A DNA stretch of 64,000 nt, taken from the NCBI RefSeq assembly GCF_000176155.1, contig NZ_ACZO01000007.1:744001-808000 (forward strand), written 5' to 3'. A program made the position numbers and the translations under genes. A model generated the notes under the pieces. It worked only from the letters and a program-made list of their open reading frames with translations, was not told the origin of the DNA and did no database searches. This DNA is from Vibrio metschnikovii CIP 69.14 (GTDB lineage: Bacteria > Pseudomonadota > Gammaproteobacteria > Enterobacterales > Vibrionaceae). Shown here piece after piece: positions 7,647 to 16,882 of this stretch (position 1 is the stretch's first letter; every line of letters begins with the position of its first letter).

Positions 7647-8928
7647 GTCGCGTCTCCCGCAGGCGCGTGGATTGAAACCAGAAAGACAAAAGAAAGATAG
7701 TAAAAACTGTCGTCGCGTCTCCCGCAGGCGCGTGGATTGAAACTTGCCCAGCCAATAATTTCACTTGCCGCATCGTTGTCGCGTCTCCCGCAGGCGCGTG
7801 GATTGAAACGCTCGAGTCAGCTATAGACAACGCATCAGCCGCGTCGCGTCTCCCGCAGGCGCGTGGATTGAAACTCCGCAAGACTTTATGCCCAGCGATG
7901 AGACAGAAGTCGCGTCTCCCGCAGGCGCGTGGATTGAAACACTATTGATGTCAGTTTCATAGCTCTTGGGTTTGGTCGCGTCTCCCGCAGGCGCGTGGAT
8001 TGAAACAATCAGCCAATCTGGTATATCCAGTTCCATTAAAGTCGCGTCTCCCGCAGGCGCGTGGATTGAAACTTGTTGAGATATGGGCGGGTTTTGATTG
8101 AGTCAAAAGGTCGCGTCTCCCGCAGGCGCGTGGATTGAAACAGCTGCAAGACGTCTCTTATCGGCTAGCGATGGGTCGCGTCTCCCGCAGGCGCGTGGAT
8201 TGAAACCCTTCAACACGCCAGAAGTTGCACCATCACGATGGTCGCGTCTCCCGCAGGCGCGTGGATTGAAACGACTGAATTTAGTTGCTGTTGGCCCTCT
8301 TTTTGGTCGCGTCTCCCGCAGGCGCGTGGATTGAAACACTTTCAAATATCTGGTACTGGCTGTAAACACCTTGTCGCGTCTCCCGCAGGCGCGTGGATTG
8401 AAACGTAGTGCGATAGATACGGCAATCAGTGAAGGTAAAGTCGCGTCTCCCGCAGGCGCGTGGATTGAAACAAGTTATTAATATTGATTTTGATAATCAA
8501 CGTCGTCGCGTCTCCCGCAGGCGCGTGGATTGAAACTCAGCGATTTGTATATCTTGGTTCATCAAATCGTCGCGTCTCCCGCAGGCGCGTGGATTGAAAC
8601 TTTTACCTTTGGATTAGTTATGGATGCTATATTGTCGCGTCTCCCGCAGGCGCGTGGATTGAAACAAGTTATTAATATTGATTTTGATAATCAACGTCGT
8701 CGCGTCTCCCGCAGGCGCGTGGATTGAAACAAGTTAGTAAATAACGAGTTAGTTTTACCGACAGGTCGCGTCTCCCGCAGGCGCGTGGATTGAAACCTTG
8801 TTTATGAGCCCAAGGTTAGGACGATATCTGGTCGCGTCTCCCGCAGGCGCGTGGATTGAAACCAAGATTGTTGAAGATAGGTATGTCATTGCGCCCGTCG
8901 CGTCTCCCGCAGGCGCGTGGATTGAAAC
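7647..8928 (+). CRISPR. Type I-C CRISPR array, 20 repeats / 19 spacers
   Basis: Twenty apparently identical 32-nt repeats beginning GTCGCGTCTCCCGC and ending GCGTGGATTGAAAC, starting at 7647, 7712, 7778, 7843, 7909, 7975, 8041, 8110, 8175, 8241, 8306, 8373, 8440, 8505, 8569, 8634, 8699, 8765, 8831 and 8897. Spacers are 32-37 nt, mostly 33-34. The stem CGCGTCT/AGGCGCG (one G-U pair) and the GATTGAAAC handle fit I-C and Cas5c processing. The array runs with the cas genes and the leader is on the left. Spacers 13 (8472-8504) and 16 (8666-8698) are identical. The leader-distal repeat is not degenerate. Reading frames crossing the array are artefacts. Confidence 0.98.
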
Positions 8929-9045
8929 ACCATTACTGATAACTCGTATCTTTCTGACAAAAGTCCCACCTCACAAGAACATAGTGAAACTCGACTCGCT
9001 TAGGTCGACAGTTTGCTGTTACGGCAGCAAATTACCGGGCTTCAC

Positions 9046-10515
9046 TTAACGCTCAACCATACTTTCTTTAAGCTGTTGCCTTGTATCCGGTTTTAGATAA
9101 CTCATCATAATAAAACTGAGTAATCCACACAGTAGGGTCGGGACGATGGGATGGATGCCCGCTAAATCAGGTTTTAACCACATTAAACTCGTGTAGGTGG
9201 AAAGCCCAACGATCATTGAACTCAATGCGCCTGTCGATGAAGACTTTTTCCAATATAAACCGAGCACCAAAGGCCAGAGAAATACCGCTTGTAAGCCTCC
9301 GAGTGCCATTAAGTTAAGCCAGACAATCATCTCCGGTGGATTGGTTGCAGCAAAAAAAACTAACAAAGCAAAAATCATCGTCACCCACAAAGATAAGCGA
9401 GTCATCTTACTTTCTGCCTGCGGCTCATCGATGAGTCTGGGATTAATATAGTTAAGATAGAGATCTTTTAATAATGTCGCCGAGGCTTGGATTAGCTGTG
9501 AATCAATACTCGACATAATCGCCGCCATGGGGCCGGCGAGGAAAATCCCTGCCAATAAAGGCGGAAGAACGGTGATCATTAAGGTCGGCATGATTTGATC
9601 TGGGCTAGTAAGATCCGGCACGATAGCGCGCCCTAATGCTCCCGATAAATGAGTACCAAACATCAACAAAGCCATCATAATAGTGCTTAAGACTATACCC
9701 TTGTGCAGCGATTGGCTGTCTTTATAAGACATACAACGAACGGCGGCATGGGGTAACCCAATCACGCCAAAGCAAACCAGTATCCAAAAGCTCAACATAA
9801 ATGGCTGGCTGAGGAATTGATCGGGGCCGTAGGGGGTAATTAACGCAGGATCAATACGATGCAGTTCCGTGATTAGTGTGCCAAGGCTACCACCAGCGTG
9901 GATCACTCCTGCTAATAGTACAAAAGTCCCGATTAACATCATGATCCCTTGCACGGTATCGGTCATTACTACCGCACGAAACCCGCCGATGGTTGTATAA
10001 AGACCAACAGTAAAAGCAAACAGCATTAAGCCATGTTGATAAGAGAGCCCAGTAACCGTTTGTAATAGGCGTGCTCCACCAACAAATTGCACGACCATCG
10101 TACCAAAAAATGCCAGCAGTAAAGACGTCGATGCCAAAATAACCACACTACGACTTTTAAAGCGAGCGTATAACATATCATTGAGAGTTAACGCATTATG
10201 ACGACGAGCTTCAATCGCAAACTTTTTACCTAATATACCAAGAGTTAACCAGGTTGCTGGTAACTGGATCATCGCGAGCAAAACCCAACCTAAGCCAAGT
10301 TTATAAGCGGCACCTGGCCCGCCAATGAAGCTGCTAGCGCTGGCATAAGTGGCAGCAAGCGTCATTGCGAGCACAAATCCCCCCATGCTGCGCCCACCAA
10401 GAAAGTATTCATTGAGAAAGCCGCCATCTGTTGTTCTACGCCGGCTAAAAAAAGCAATCGCAAATACGGCTGCTAAATAAATGATGAGAGGCAAGAGAAG
10501 TTGATTATTCATCAC
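9046..10515 (-). CDS. panF: PanF sodium/pantothenate symporter
   Basis: 489 residues, a sodium:solute symporter with about 13 hydrophobic segments. It matches PanF through FLNEYFLGGRSMGGFVLAM, ATYASASSFIGGPGAAYK, GLGWVLLAMIQLPATW and GVIGLPHAAVRCMSYKDS. It imports pantothenate, the coenzyme A precursor, with Na+ across the inner membrane. Its start overlaps the end of yhdT by 11 nt, the classic yhdT-panF operon. Its stop lies about 120 bp from the last CRISPR repeat, so the I-C locus is inserted next to a core operon. Confidence 0.95.
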   Translation of the reverse strand: MMNNQLLLPLIIYLAAVFAIAFFSRRRTTDGGFLNEYFLGGRSMGGFVLAMTLAATYASASSFIGGPGAAYKLGLGWVLLAMIQLPATWLTLGILGKKFAIEARRHNALTLNDMLYARFKSRSVVILASTSLLLAFFGTMVVQFVGGARLLQTVTGLSYQHGLMLFAFTVGLYTTIGGFRAVVMTDTVQGIMMLIGTFVLLAGVIHAGGSLGTLITELHRIDPALITPYGPDQFLSQPFMLSFWILVCFGVIGLPHAAVRCMSYKDSQSLHKGIVLSTIMMALLMFGTHLSGALGRAIVPDLTSPDQIMPTLMITVLPPLLAGIFLAGPMAAIMSSIDSQLIQASATLLKDLYLNYINPRLIDEPQAESKMTRLSLWVTMIFALLVFFAATNPPEMIVWLNLMALGGLQAVFLWPLVLGLYWKKSSSTGALSSMIVGLSTYTSLMWLKPDLAGIHPIVPTLLCGLLSFIMMSYLKPDTRQQLKESMVER

Positions 10516-10786
10516 GGGTCGTCATATCTGGTTCAAGACTAATATCGCGATAAATGAATGCCACCATTAACGCGCAGAGAAGAGTAAATACTATTGGGCC
10601 TACCACACAAGACAGCAAAAACCACAACGGCATACCGAAGTAGAGTGCTGGCAATTCAAGATCATCAAAAGGCGCAGAGAAGCCATAAGCCGTGACATAC
10701 CACCAGATAAAGTAACCCAAGGCGAGGATCAGAGCGGCTAATGCTTCGCGATGAGTTTGTTGAATAATACGCTGTCGGTTATTCAT
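10505..10786 (-). CDS. yhdT: YhdT family small inner-membrane protein (DUF997)
   Basis: 93 residues with two hydrophobic segments (ALILALGYFIWWYVTAYGF and WFLLSCVVGPIVFTLLCALM). The pattern FxxxDLELPALYFGMPLWFLLSC is typical of YhdT, which nearly always precedes panF and overlaps it, as here. Its exact role is unknown; it may be a small subunit or assembly partner of the symporter, since the pair resembles other symporter-plus-small-protein systems. Confidence 0.9.
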   Translation of the reverse strand: MNNRQRIIQQTHREALAALILALGYFIWWYVTAYGFSAPFDDLELPALYFGMPLWFLLSCVVGPIVFTLLCALMVAFIYRDISLEPDMTTRDE

Positions 10787-11112
10787 CCGTTTCCTCAGTG
10801 ATTAGGTATCCCTAGCTACTTGAAGTTAACGTCGGATTATTGGTATCCGTTTGTTCAATAGCAATAGTGAACAAGGCTGATGATGACAAGATCGAGTAGT
10901 TTGGGAATAGCGAGTTTCTAAGGGGAGGTATGGTATTACAAATATGGCGTTGGAGACAAAAAATATCGTACAGAATGAATGAAACAGCTGGATACAGATG
11001 GTTATTGATGAATCAATAATGCTTAACTCGATGATTACATAAAGAGAAAAGTGCTTAAGCGTTGGCCTTTTAGCGTATGACGGCTGCTAAAAGGCAGTCG
11101 GCCATCGGTAAC
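10787..11112. other. Intergenic stretch with one perfect inverted repeat
   Basis: No gene seen. It is the promoter region of yhdT-panF. A 10-bp inverted repeat GCCTTTTAGC (11065-11074) / GCTAAAAGGC (11086-11095) lies just downstream of the small minus-strand ORF at 11113 and may be its terminator, although no strong T-run follows. A short CTACTTGAAGTT near 10814 resembles the end of an ERIC element, but nothing more of one is present. Confidence 0.5.
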
Positions 11113-11256
11113 TTATCCACCATACTGCTTTTCAAAGGCTCTTTGCTCAAGAATATCTTCAATTTTTTTACGCGTTTGGTGCTGAGTTAACGGCATTTTC
11201 TCATTGCTGTCCGCTTGAGGAGCGGCTGTCTTGGTTTTTTTTGGTGCTTTTGCCAT
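11113..11256 (-). CDS. Small basic hypothetical protein (47 aa)
   Basis: Minus-strand ORF starting MAKAPKKTKTAAPQADSNEK and continuing MPLTQHQTRKKIEDILEQRA, ending FEKQYGG. It has a lysine/proline-rich N-terminus and a predicted amphipathic C-terminal helix (RKKIEDILEQRAFEKQY). I do not recognise a family. The composition is like a real soluble small protein rather than a random ORF, and a perfect inverted repeat follows the stop at 11065-11095. The ribosome site is weak. Confidence 0.5.
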   Translation of the reverse strand: MAKAPKKTKTAAPQADSNEKMPLTQHQTRKKIEDILEQRAFEKQYGG

Positions 11257-11482
11257 GTTGGTATCATCCATTTAAAAAATGATTCCTATTAGTACACTAA
11301 TGAGGATTAAAGGCCAGCCTAAGAACCGAGTTATTAGATTTGTTGCACAAAAGTGAATGTAATCCGTGCATCATCGTTAACACCTCTATTTCAGTGTTAT
11401 TTCAACGAGAAATATTGGTCGTGCGGTATCGTGAGTGGCAAGCTTTTCTCAAAGCGGAGAAGGAAGTGATGGATAAAACAAT

Positions 11483-11505
11483 GGCGTGATAAAGTATCAC
11501 GCCAT
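11483..11505 (-). terminator. Terminator of the cold-shock gene
   Basis: Perfect 9-bp stem TGGCGTGAT/ATCACGCCA with a 5-nt loop, 11 nt after the csp stop. On the minus strand it is followed by TTGTTTTATCC, a moderate T-rich tail. Confidence 0.75.
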
Positions 11506-11515
11506 CAACATTCTA

Positions 11516-11728
11516 TTACAGAACCGTTACTTGTTCTGCTTGAGGGCCTTTTTTGCCCTGCTCAACGTTGAAGCTTACTTTTTGGCCTTCAGCGAGAGTT
11601 TTGAATCCTTCAGATGCGATTGAGTTGAAGTGAACAAAAACATCACTTCCACCGTTATCTGGAGTAAGAAAACCGAAACCTTTAGTTTCGTTGAACCATT
11701 TTACTGAACCTGTCACTTTACCTGACAT
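11516..11728 (-). CDS. CspA-family cold-shock protein
   Basis: 70 residues, a single cold-shock (OB-fold) domain: [15 protein letters not shown] with RNP1 (KGFGFL), then DVFVHF (RNP2) and a C-terminal [10 protein letters not shown]. It binds single-stranded RNA/DNA and melts mRNA structure. It is single-transcribed with its own terminator and a long AT-rich upstream region. Which csp paralogue this is cannot be told from sequence alone. Confidence 0.93.
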   Translation of the reverse strand: MSGKVTGSVKWFNETKGFGFLTPDNGGSDVFVHFNSIASEGFKTLAEGQKVSFNVEQGKKGPQAEQVTVL

Positions 11729-12005
11729 AATTACCTCTATATTTTATGATACTAAATTAATGTTGGCTGATAGATAAGCAATTGAATGGTAGATGAAGGT
11801 AAACTTGTACAGGCACTAAACGAAGGGTATCGATGGTTTTCTGAGCAAAAACTTACACTTTATGTCACATTAACAACTCTGCTTTAAGAGCCAACTTCAC
11901 TATACACGTTGCCGAGTAAATAGCGAGACTTATTTATTTCAAGATGATCGCTGCATCGCTTGAACGTTTGGAAACTGCCCCAATATCTTAGTTAATTAAC
12001 AATGA

Positions 12006-12135
12006 GTATACTCTCCCTACTTGAAGCTGCAGCGGTGTTGGCTACGTTCGTTCACCCCAATCACATCGTTTGCCTATGCTCATGGGGAATTCACTCACTT
12101 GCCGCCTACCTGCAACTTCAAGTCGTTTGGGTATA
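12006..12135. repeat. ERIC-type intergenic repeat
   Basis: About 130 bp with the ERIC core: GTTGGCTACGTTCGTTCACC, CCAATCACA, a central near-palindrome, then CATGGGGAATTCACTCACTT, GCCGCCTACCTGCAACTTCA and AGTCGTTTGGGTATA. The two ends (CTACTTGAAGCTGCAG and CTGCAACTTCAAGT) are inverted copies. ERIC elements are non-autonomous intergenic imperfect palindromes known in Enterobacteriaceae and Vibrio. This one sits about 50 bp upstream of yghU and could form a hairpin in its leader or shape its promoter. Confidence 0.85.
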
Positions 12136-12186
12136 AACGATGTTTCGGCAAGATTTACTGACAAGATAATAAGCAAGGAGAGTGTT

Positions 12187-13047
12187 ATGACACAAGCATA
12201 TGTACCCCCTAAGGTTTGGACCATGGAGAGTGAAAATGGCGGACAATGGGCAAGTATTAACCGACCTGACTCTGGTTCTCGTTTCGAACAAGTGTTACCG
12301 ATAGGTCAACACCCGATCCAACTTTACTCTATGGGGACACCTAATGGGCAAAAAGTCACTATCTTGTTAGAAGAGTTATTAGCATTAGGTATTCACCAAG
12401 CCGAGTACGATGCCTTTTTGATAAAAATTGGTGATGGTGAGCAATTCGGATCTGGATTTGTTGAGGTTAATCCTAACTCGAAAATCCCTGCATTGATGGA
12501 TCGTTCGTTAGCATCGCCGATTCGCGTTTTTGAATCGGGCAATATTTTGCTCTATCTTGCGGAAAAATTTGGTCATTTCTTACCACAAGCTTTGCCCGAA
12601 CGTACAGAAGTGATGAATTGGTTGTTTTGGTTGCAAGGATCTGCTCCCTATTTGGGTGGGGGATTTGGTCACTTTTATGCTTATGCTCCAGAAAAGTTTG
12701 CTTATCCTATCAATCGATTTGCAATGGAAGCGAAACGTCAACTGGATGTGTTAGACAAACAACTGGCCAAACAGACTTATATTGCGGGTGAAGAATATAC
12801 GATTGCTGATGTGGCGATTTGGCCTTGGTATGGCAATCTAGTGCTAGGCAATGCTTACAATGCGGCTGAGTTTCTGGATGTGCAATCTTATCAACACGTG
12901 CAACGTTGGGCGAAAACCATTGCAGAACGTCCGGCAGTGCAACGTGGTCGAATTGTCAACCGAACATGGGGAGAGGCTTGGGAGCAGTTAGCTGAGCGTC
13001 ATAACGCACAAGATATTGATCGCGTATTGGCACAGCAACCGAAGTAA
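12187..13047 (+). CDS. yghU: YghU-like glutathione S-transferase / disulfide-bond oxidoreductase
   Basis: 286 residues starting MTQAYVPPKVWTMESENGG, aligned throughout with E. coli YghU (nu-class GST, which binds two glutathiones and reduces disulfides). It shows the thioredoxin-like N-domain (LYSMGTPNGQKVTILLEELL), VNPNSKIPAL and FESGNILLYLAEKFG, and the helical C-domain with GGGFGHFYAYAP and YIAGEEYTIADVAIWPW. The start at 12187 is supported by AAGGAG 6 nt upstream; the frame is open further upstream only because it crosses the ERIC repeat. It is a single gene with no neighbour in its operon. Confidence 0.93.
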   Translation: MTQAYVPPKVWTMESENGGQWASINRPDSGSRFEQVLPIGQHPIQLYSMGTPNGQKVTILLEELLALGIHQAEYDAFLIKIGDGEQFGSGFVEVNPNSKIPALMDRSLASPIRVFESGNILLYLAEKFGHFLPQALPERTEVMNWLFWLQGSAPYLGGGFGHFYAYAPEKFAYPINRFAMEAKRQLDVLDKQLAKQTYIAGEEYTIADVAIWPWYGNLVLGNAYNAAEFLDVQSYQHVQRWAKTIAERPAVQRGRIVNRTWGEAWEQLAERHNAQDIDRVLAQQPK

Positions 13048-13088
13048 GTTGAAATCGTACAGTAAACGAGTACGACGCCACCTTAATG

Positions 13089-13337
13089 TTATTGACGGTA
13101 ATCGCTACGTTGTTCGGAATTTTGTTCGCGATGTGGTACTTCTTCGAACTCACCTTCAATAATATGTTCACTTTCGTTATTGTGAGCTTGATGAAAAGGG
13201 CGGCGTCTTAGCTGCCTTTCTAACCGTTTACCACTGATGATGGCGATCAAGGTGAGTGGAATCGCGAGCAGTAAGCCAAAGATTAAGGCAAAAAAACCGC
13301 AGATTAATGTCAAGGTGGTTATTAATACTCGATACAT
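13089..13337 (-). CDS. Small membrane-anchored hypothetical protein (82 aa)
   Basis: N-terminal hydrophobic stretch of about 30 residues (VLITTLTLICGFFALIFGLL, then LAIPLTLIAIIS), one or two membrane passes. It is followed by a basic stop-transfer patch GKRLERQLRRR and an acidic tail (NNESEHIIEGEFEEVPHRE). No family recognised. It is the only minus-strand gene between yghU and the VirK-like gene and has its own upstream gap. Confidence 0.65.
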   Translation of the reverse strand: MYRVLITTLTLICGFFALIFGLLLAIPLTLIAIISGKRLERQLRRRPFHQAHNNESEHIIEGEFEEVPHREQNSEQRSDYRQ

Positions 13338-13477
13338 AAACAGTCTCCCAAAATCGATATCAATTTATCATACCTCATCTGTGATGAAGAAAACATGAAC
13401 GATGCTGACTCAAATCGCATTAATGTTGATGAGAGGTTTCACCGAGGGAGAGTGTACTTCCCTCCCTATTATGAACG

Positions 13478-14440
13478 CTAACTAATCGATTGTTGTGTTG
13501 ACTCATCAGTCAACCAAGCGACTTGTTCAGCAATACTCATCTTAAGATTATGAGGATAGAGTAATGATGGCTGTAATAAGGCATAAAGTTGCTGTTGGTA
13601 AGCGTCTAACCATACATATCGTTCACGGTACATTTTGCGTTTCGGACGCTTTATCTCTTCCATTTCGCGACGCTTAGCAGATAAGGGTAAAGAATAAAAC
13701 CAACGGTTGTGATCAACGCCATCGTGTTCTTGCCATAATTGGTCATAGTCTAAATTGATGGAATCGCTTTTTTTACCATATCGCTTTGCATTATAAATAT
13801 GGGCTGAATTTTTAACCGCATAGATAGCTTTCATGTCTAAATATTGAGCGATAAATTGAACCGCTTCAACCATAAATGATTTAGGTCTTAAACCATAGAT
13901 AGCTTTAGTGAATGTTCGGCTGAAACCATTATCGTTAACGGCACCTTGCATGCAGCCAATTAATAATAGGTTGTTTTGAATCGTGAAACCTAAAGTATAA
14001 TAAGCATAGCCTGTATTATCTTCTAGTGATAACGCCAATTCACCTTCTTTACGTATTCTTCCATCGAAGCTTAAAGTAAGTTGATAATTTTCATCGTCAA
14101 TATGGATACTGCCTAAATATAATTTATCAGTATGTATTTTAAGAATAGCGGCACGAGAAAAAGTAGCTTCTAGCCATGAATGGTGGTCATTGAGCAACTG
14201 TATGACATCACTTTTACTTAAACCAATATGTAGAAATGGAATCATACATTTCATGATATAATTTGGCTGGCGAATAAAAATATGTTGCCGACGCTTATGA
14301 TGGAATAAGTTTACCATCTTTTGGAAATGACGAGGATAGAGATAAGATCTAAGAATAAACTTACTGATATCTCTCAATTTATGTTTTTGGCTTTGAGCAT
14401 GAGCTGCCGAGGCTAATTTTAATCGCACACGAATTACCAC
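13478..14440 (-). CDS. VirK/YbjX family protein (DUF535)
   Basis: 320 residues. The YbjX/VirK signature is clear: SLEDNTGYAYYTLGFTI, LLIGCMQGA, FTKAIYGLRPKSFMVEAVQF and the C-terminal RWFYSLPLSAKRREMEEIKR followed by KRKMYRERY. Members in enteric bacteria are linked to virulence-factor surface expression and to resistance to membrane-active peptides; the biochemical activity is unknown. The start is GTG at 14440; a later start inside the basic N-terminal stretch is possible. It is monocistronic. Confidence 0.82.
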   Translation of the reverse strand: MVIRVRLKLASAAHAQSQKHKLRDISKFILRSYLYPRHFQKMVNLFHHKRRQHIFIRQPNYIMKCMIPFLHIGLSKSDVIQLLNDHHSWLEATFSRAAILKIHTDKLYLGSIHIDDENYQLTLSFDGRIRKEGELALSLEDNTGYAYYTLGFTIQNNLLLIGCMQGAVNDNGFSRTFTKAIYGLRPKSFMVEAVQFIAQYLDMKAIYAVKNSAHIYNAKRYGKKSDSINLDYDQLWQEHDGVDHNRWFYSLPLSAKRREMEEIKRPKRKMYRERYVWLDAYQQQLYALLQPSLLYPHNLKMSIAEQVAWLTDESTQQSIS

Positions 14441-14901
14441 TACTGTAATACAGATAATATTCAGCGAGTATTATTACTCACAGCCAAGAACATCGCTATT
14501 GTGTTTGTGTACTTTTTTGTATGGGATTGTCTTAATCGAGGTTATGTATAGTGTTAACTTATTAATAATGCTGCACTCTGATTATCTCTTAATCATAATT
14601 CCTGATCTATTGTCCTTTTTCTATCAATGAAAGCCTGAATTGTATTTATGTCAATGTATTGATTGACTTTGATTAATAACTATAAATTATATTAGTTAGC
14701 CGTAACCCGAGAGCAGAGTATCGCTAGTGGACCAAAAAAAAAGCCGCCTATCGGTCGTGATAAGCGGCAAGGGGGGATGATGGATCCATCTGTCCTGAAC
14801 ATTATTGGCTACCCAATAATATAAAAGCGTCGTAACTCTTTCCGCCGCCTTTCGCTCAGCACATTCGGTTTATTATTATTGTGTTGTGGAGTCGGTTTCG
14901 A
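14441..14901. other. Gene-free stretch between VirK-like gene and gap
   Basis: No gene seen. It holds the gap terminator at 14734-14768 and a second small hairpin, ATTATTGG/CCAATAAT at 14801-14820. The left part is AT-rich and is the promoter region of the VirK-like gene. Confidence 0.6.
14734..14768 (-). terminator. Rho-independent terminator of gap
   Basis: On the minus strand GCCGCTTATC, a 6-nt loop, GATAGGCGGC, then a run of nine T. The 10-bp stem has one G-U pair. Confidence 0.85.
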
Positions 14902-16335
14902 TTATTGGGGATACGTTTTGTAACGCACGCCCATCATTTGTTCCATACAGTGAATGACTTGGCAACTGTAACCAAATTCATTGTCGTACCAGACATATAA
15001 AACGCAGCGATTGCCTTGGGCGATCGTTGCAGCACCATCAACGACGCCAGCATGACGTGAACCGACTAAATCGCTCGAAACGATTTCAGTTGAATCGGTA
15101 TAGTCAACTTGCGCTGAAAGAGGGGAGTGAGTAGCAATTTGTCTTAAATAGTGGTTTAACGAGGCTTTATCGGTTTCTTTGGCTAGATTTAAGTTAGCAA
15201 CCACCATCGATACATTGGGGGTCGGTACGCGAATCGAATTCCCGGTTAATTTTCCTGCTAGCTCCGGTAACGCTTTGGCGACGGCTTTCGCTGCACCTGT
15301 CGAGGTCAGCACCATATTCAGAGAGGCCGATCGGCCACGACGTTCACCTTTGTGGAAGTTATCAATCAAATTCTGATCGTTGGTATAAGAATGAACGGTT
15401 TCAATATGCCCAGATAGCACACCATATTGATCGTGCATCGCTTTAAGAATGGGCGTAATTGCGTTGGTCGTACAACTTGCTGCGGATATGATCGTATCAT
15501 CAGCGCTAATCACCGATTCATTCACCCCAAAAACCACATTTTTAATATCGCCTTTACCGGGCGCGGTGAGCAAAACCTTACTCGCACCTGGAGAAGCTAA
15601 ATGACGGCTCAACCCTTCACTGTCGCGCCACACACCGGTGTTATCAACGACAAGCGCATCGTGAATACCATAGTGGCTATAATCGACCTCTTGCGGTGAG
15701 TCAGCATAGATCATTTGGATATAGTTGCCATTGGCAATCAGTGCCTTGCGTTCACTATCGATAATAATACTACCGTTGAACTGGCCATGGACGGAATCTC
15801 GTCTCAATAGATTGGCTCGTTTTTCTAAATCTCCGTCTTTACCGCCACGAACGACAATCGCACGTAAGCGTAATGGGTAACCCGGACCACTTTTTTCTAT
15901 TAATAAACGAGCCAATAAACGGCCAATACGACCGAAACCATAAAGCACAACATCTTTAGGTTGATTCATGGGTTCGCCGTTCACAGCTTCAACAAGTGCC
16001 GTATGCAAGTAATCTTGCATAGCATCGGCGTCATCATGATGTTGCCAATAACGATGCGCTAATTGGCCAATATCGATTTTACAAGGCGATAGGGTCATCT
16101 CTGCCAATGAAGTGAGCAAAGGTATGGTTTGTTCAAGAGATAAAGATTCTCCGATATAGCGACTCGCAATTTTATGAGCTTTGATGATGTCAATTGTGGT
16201 CGCATTGATCAGCGTTTTACCAAACAATAAGATTTCTACACCTGCTTGTCGGTAAAGTTTGCCAATCAGAGGCGACATAGATTCAGCGATGGTTTGGCTA
16301 ATTTGCCAATCGAGGCGATGTTTTTCTGGGCTCAT
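14902..16335 (-). CDS. gap: Glyceraldehyde-3-phosphate dehydrogenase, N-terminally extended form
   Basis: 477 residues, about 140 more than classical GAPDH. Residues 1-125 form an extra helical N-terminal domain. The Rossmann domain starts at VVLYGFGRIGRLLARLL, and the catalytic Cys is in SAASCTTNAITPIL with the partner His in ETVHSYTNDQ. The end WYDNEFGYSCQV is typical. Long GAPDHs of this type occur in Vibrio beside the short glycolytic enzyme; the direction of catalysis (glycolytic or gluconeogenic) is not shown by sequence. It is a single gene with a strong terminator. Confidence 0.92.
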   Translation of the reverse strand: MSPEKHRLDWQISQTIAESMSPLIGKLYRQAGVEILLFGKTLINATTIDIIKAHKIASRYIGESLSLEQTIPLLTSLAEMTLSPCKIDIGQLAHRYWQHHDDADAMQDYLHTALVEAVNGEPMNQPKDVVLYGFGRIGRLLARLLIEKSGPGYPLRLRAIVVRGGKDGDLEKRANLLRRDSVHGQFNGSIIIDSERKALIANGNYIQMIYADSPQEVDYSHYGIHDALVVDNTGVWRDSEGLSRHLASPGASKVLLTAPGKGDIKNVVFGVNESVISADDTIISAASCTTNAITPILKAMHDQYGVLSGHIETVHSYTNDQNLIDNFHKGERRGRSASLNMVLTSTGAAKAVAKALPELAGKLTGNSIRVPTPNVSMVVANLNLAKETDKASLNHYLRQIATHSPLSAQVDYTDSTEIVSSDLVGSRHAGVVDGAATIAQGNRCVLYVWYDNEFGYSCQVIHCMEQMMGVRYKTYPQ

Positions 16336-16882
16336 GTTGACTTAAGACCTTTCACGTAGGGTTAAACGTGATGTCACCGCAAGCGATAAGCATCACGTGC
16401 TCAACCATCACAATTTGTATTGTGTTTAGTATTGAGCTAGCTTGTTATTGGATTGTGTCGGGATTGTAAATCTTGAGCGGTTATTCTGCTAGTAAAATTA
16501 ATGGCCATATATTAGGCTATGTTTCTACTGTTTTCTGGTGTTATAGCGGAGTTTTTAAGGGTTAAGTCGGTATTGACAATTTTAATTAATGTCACTTATT
16601 TCGTGAGGATATGCATTGAAATCATAGTTGTGTTTGAAAAAGAAAAATTAGTTACTTAATTTTTGTGATTTCAGTCGAAAATTCCTGTTTATTCAGCAGG
16701 TTAATCTGTATTGATGAGCGTGATTTAATCCATGTGGTTTGAATGTGTTCGCTATCTGAAAGTAGTCCTTAATTGATTAGGGTTATTGGCAAGCACAAGG
16801 TAGGTTAATTTTTACCTACCTGCTTGTGAATGAACGGTGGTTACCAGACAAGGCACTCTTAAGTGGTTACTGGTGGTATTAA
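16336..16882. other. Gene-free 547-bp stretch between gap and dCMP deaminase
   Basis: No ORF or RNA recognised. It contains the gap promoter region. A hairpin at 16794-16828 (CACAAG-GTAGGT with ACCTAC-CTG-CTTGTG) lies downstream of the dCMP deaminase and may end its transcript, though it lacks a T-run. The middle part is AT-rich. Confidence 0.5.

Noticed and set aside
7594..8369. Open frames on both strands across the CRISPR array
   Set aside because: They translate the repeats (FNPRACGRRD, VASPAGAWIET and similar) and have no independent coding signal.
10800..10850. Second ERIC element
   Set aside because: Only a 12-base end-like string is present, without the core.
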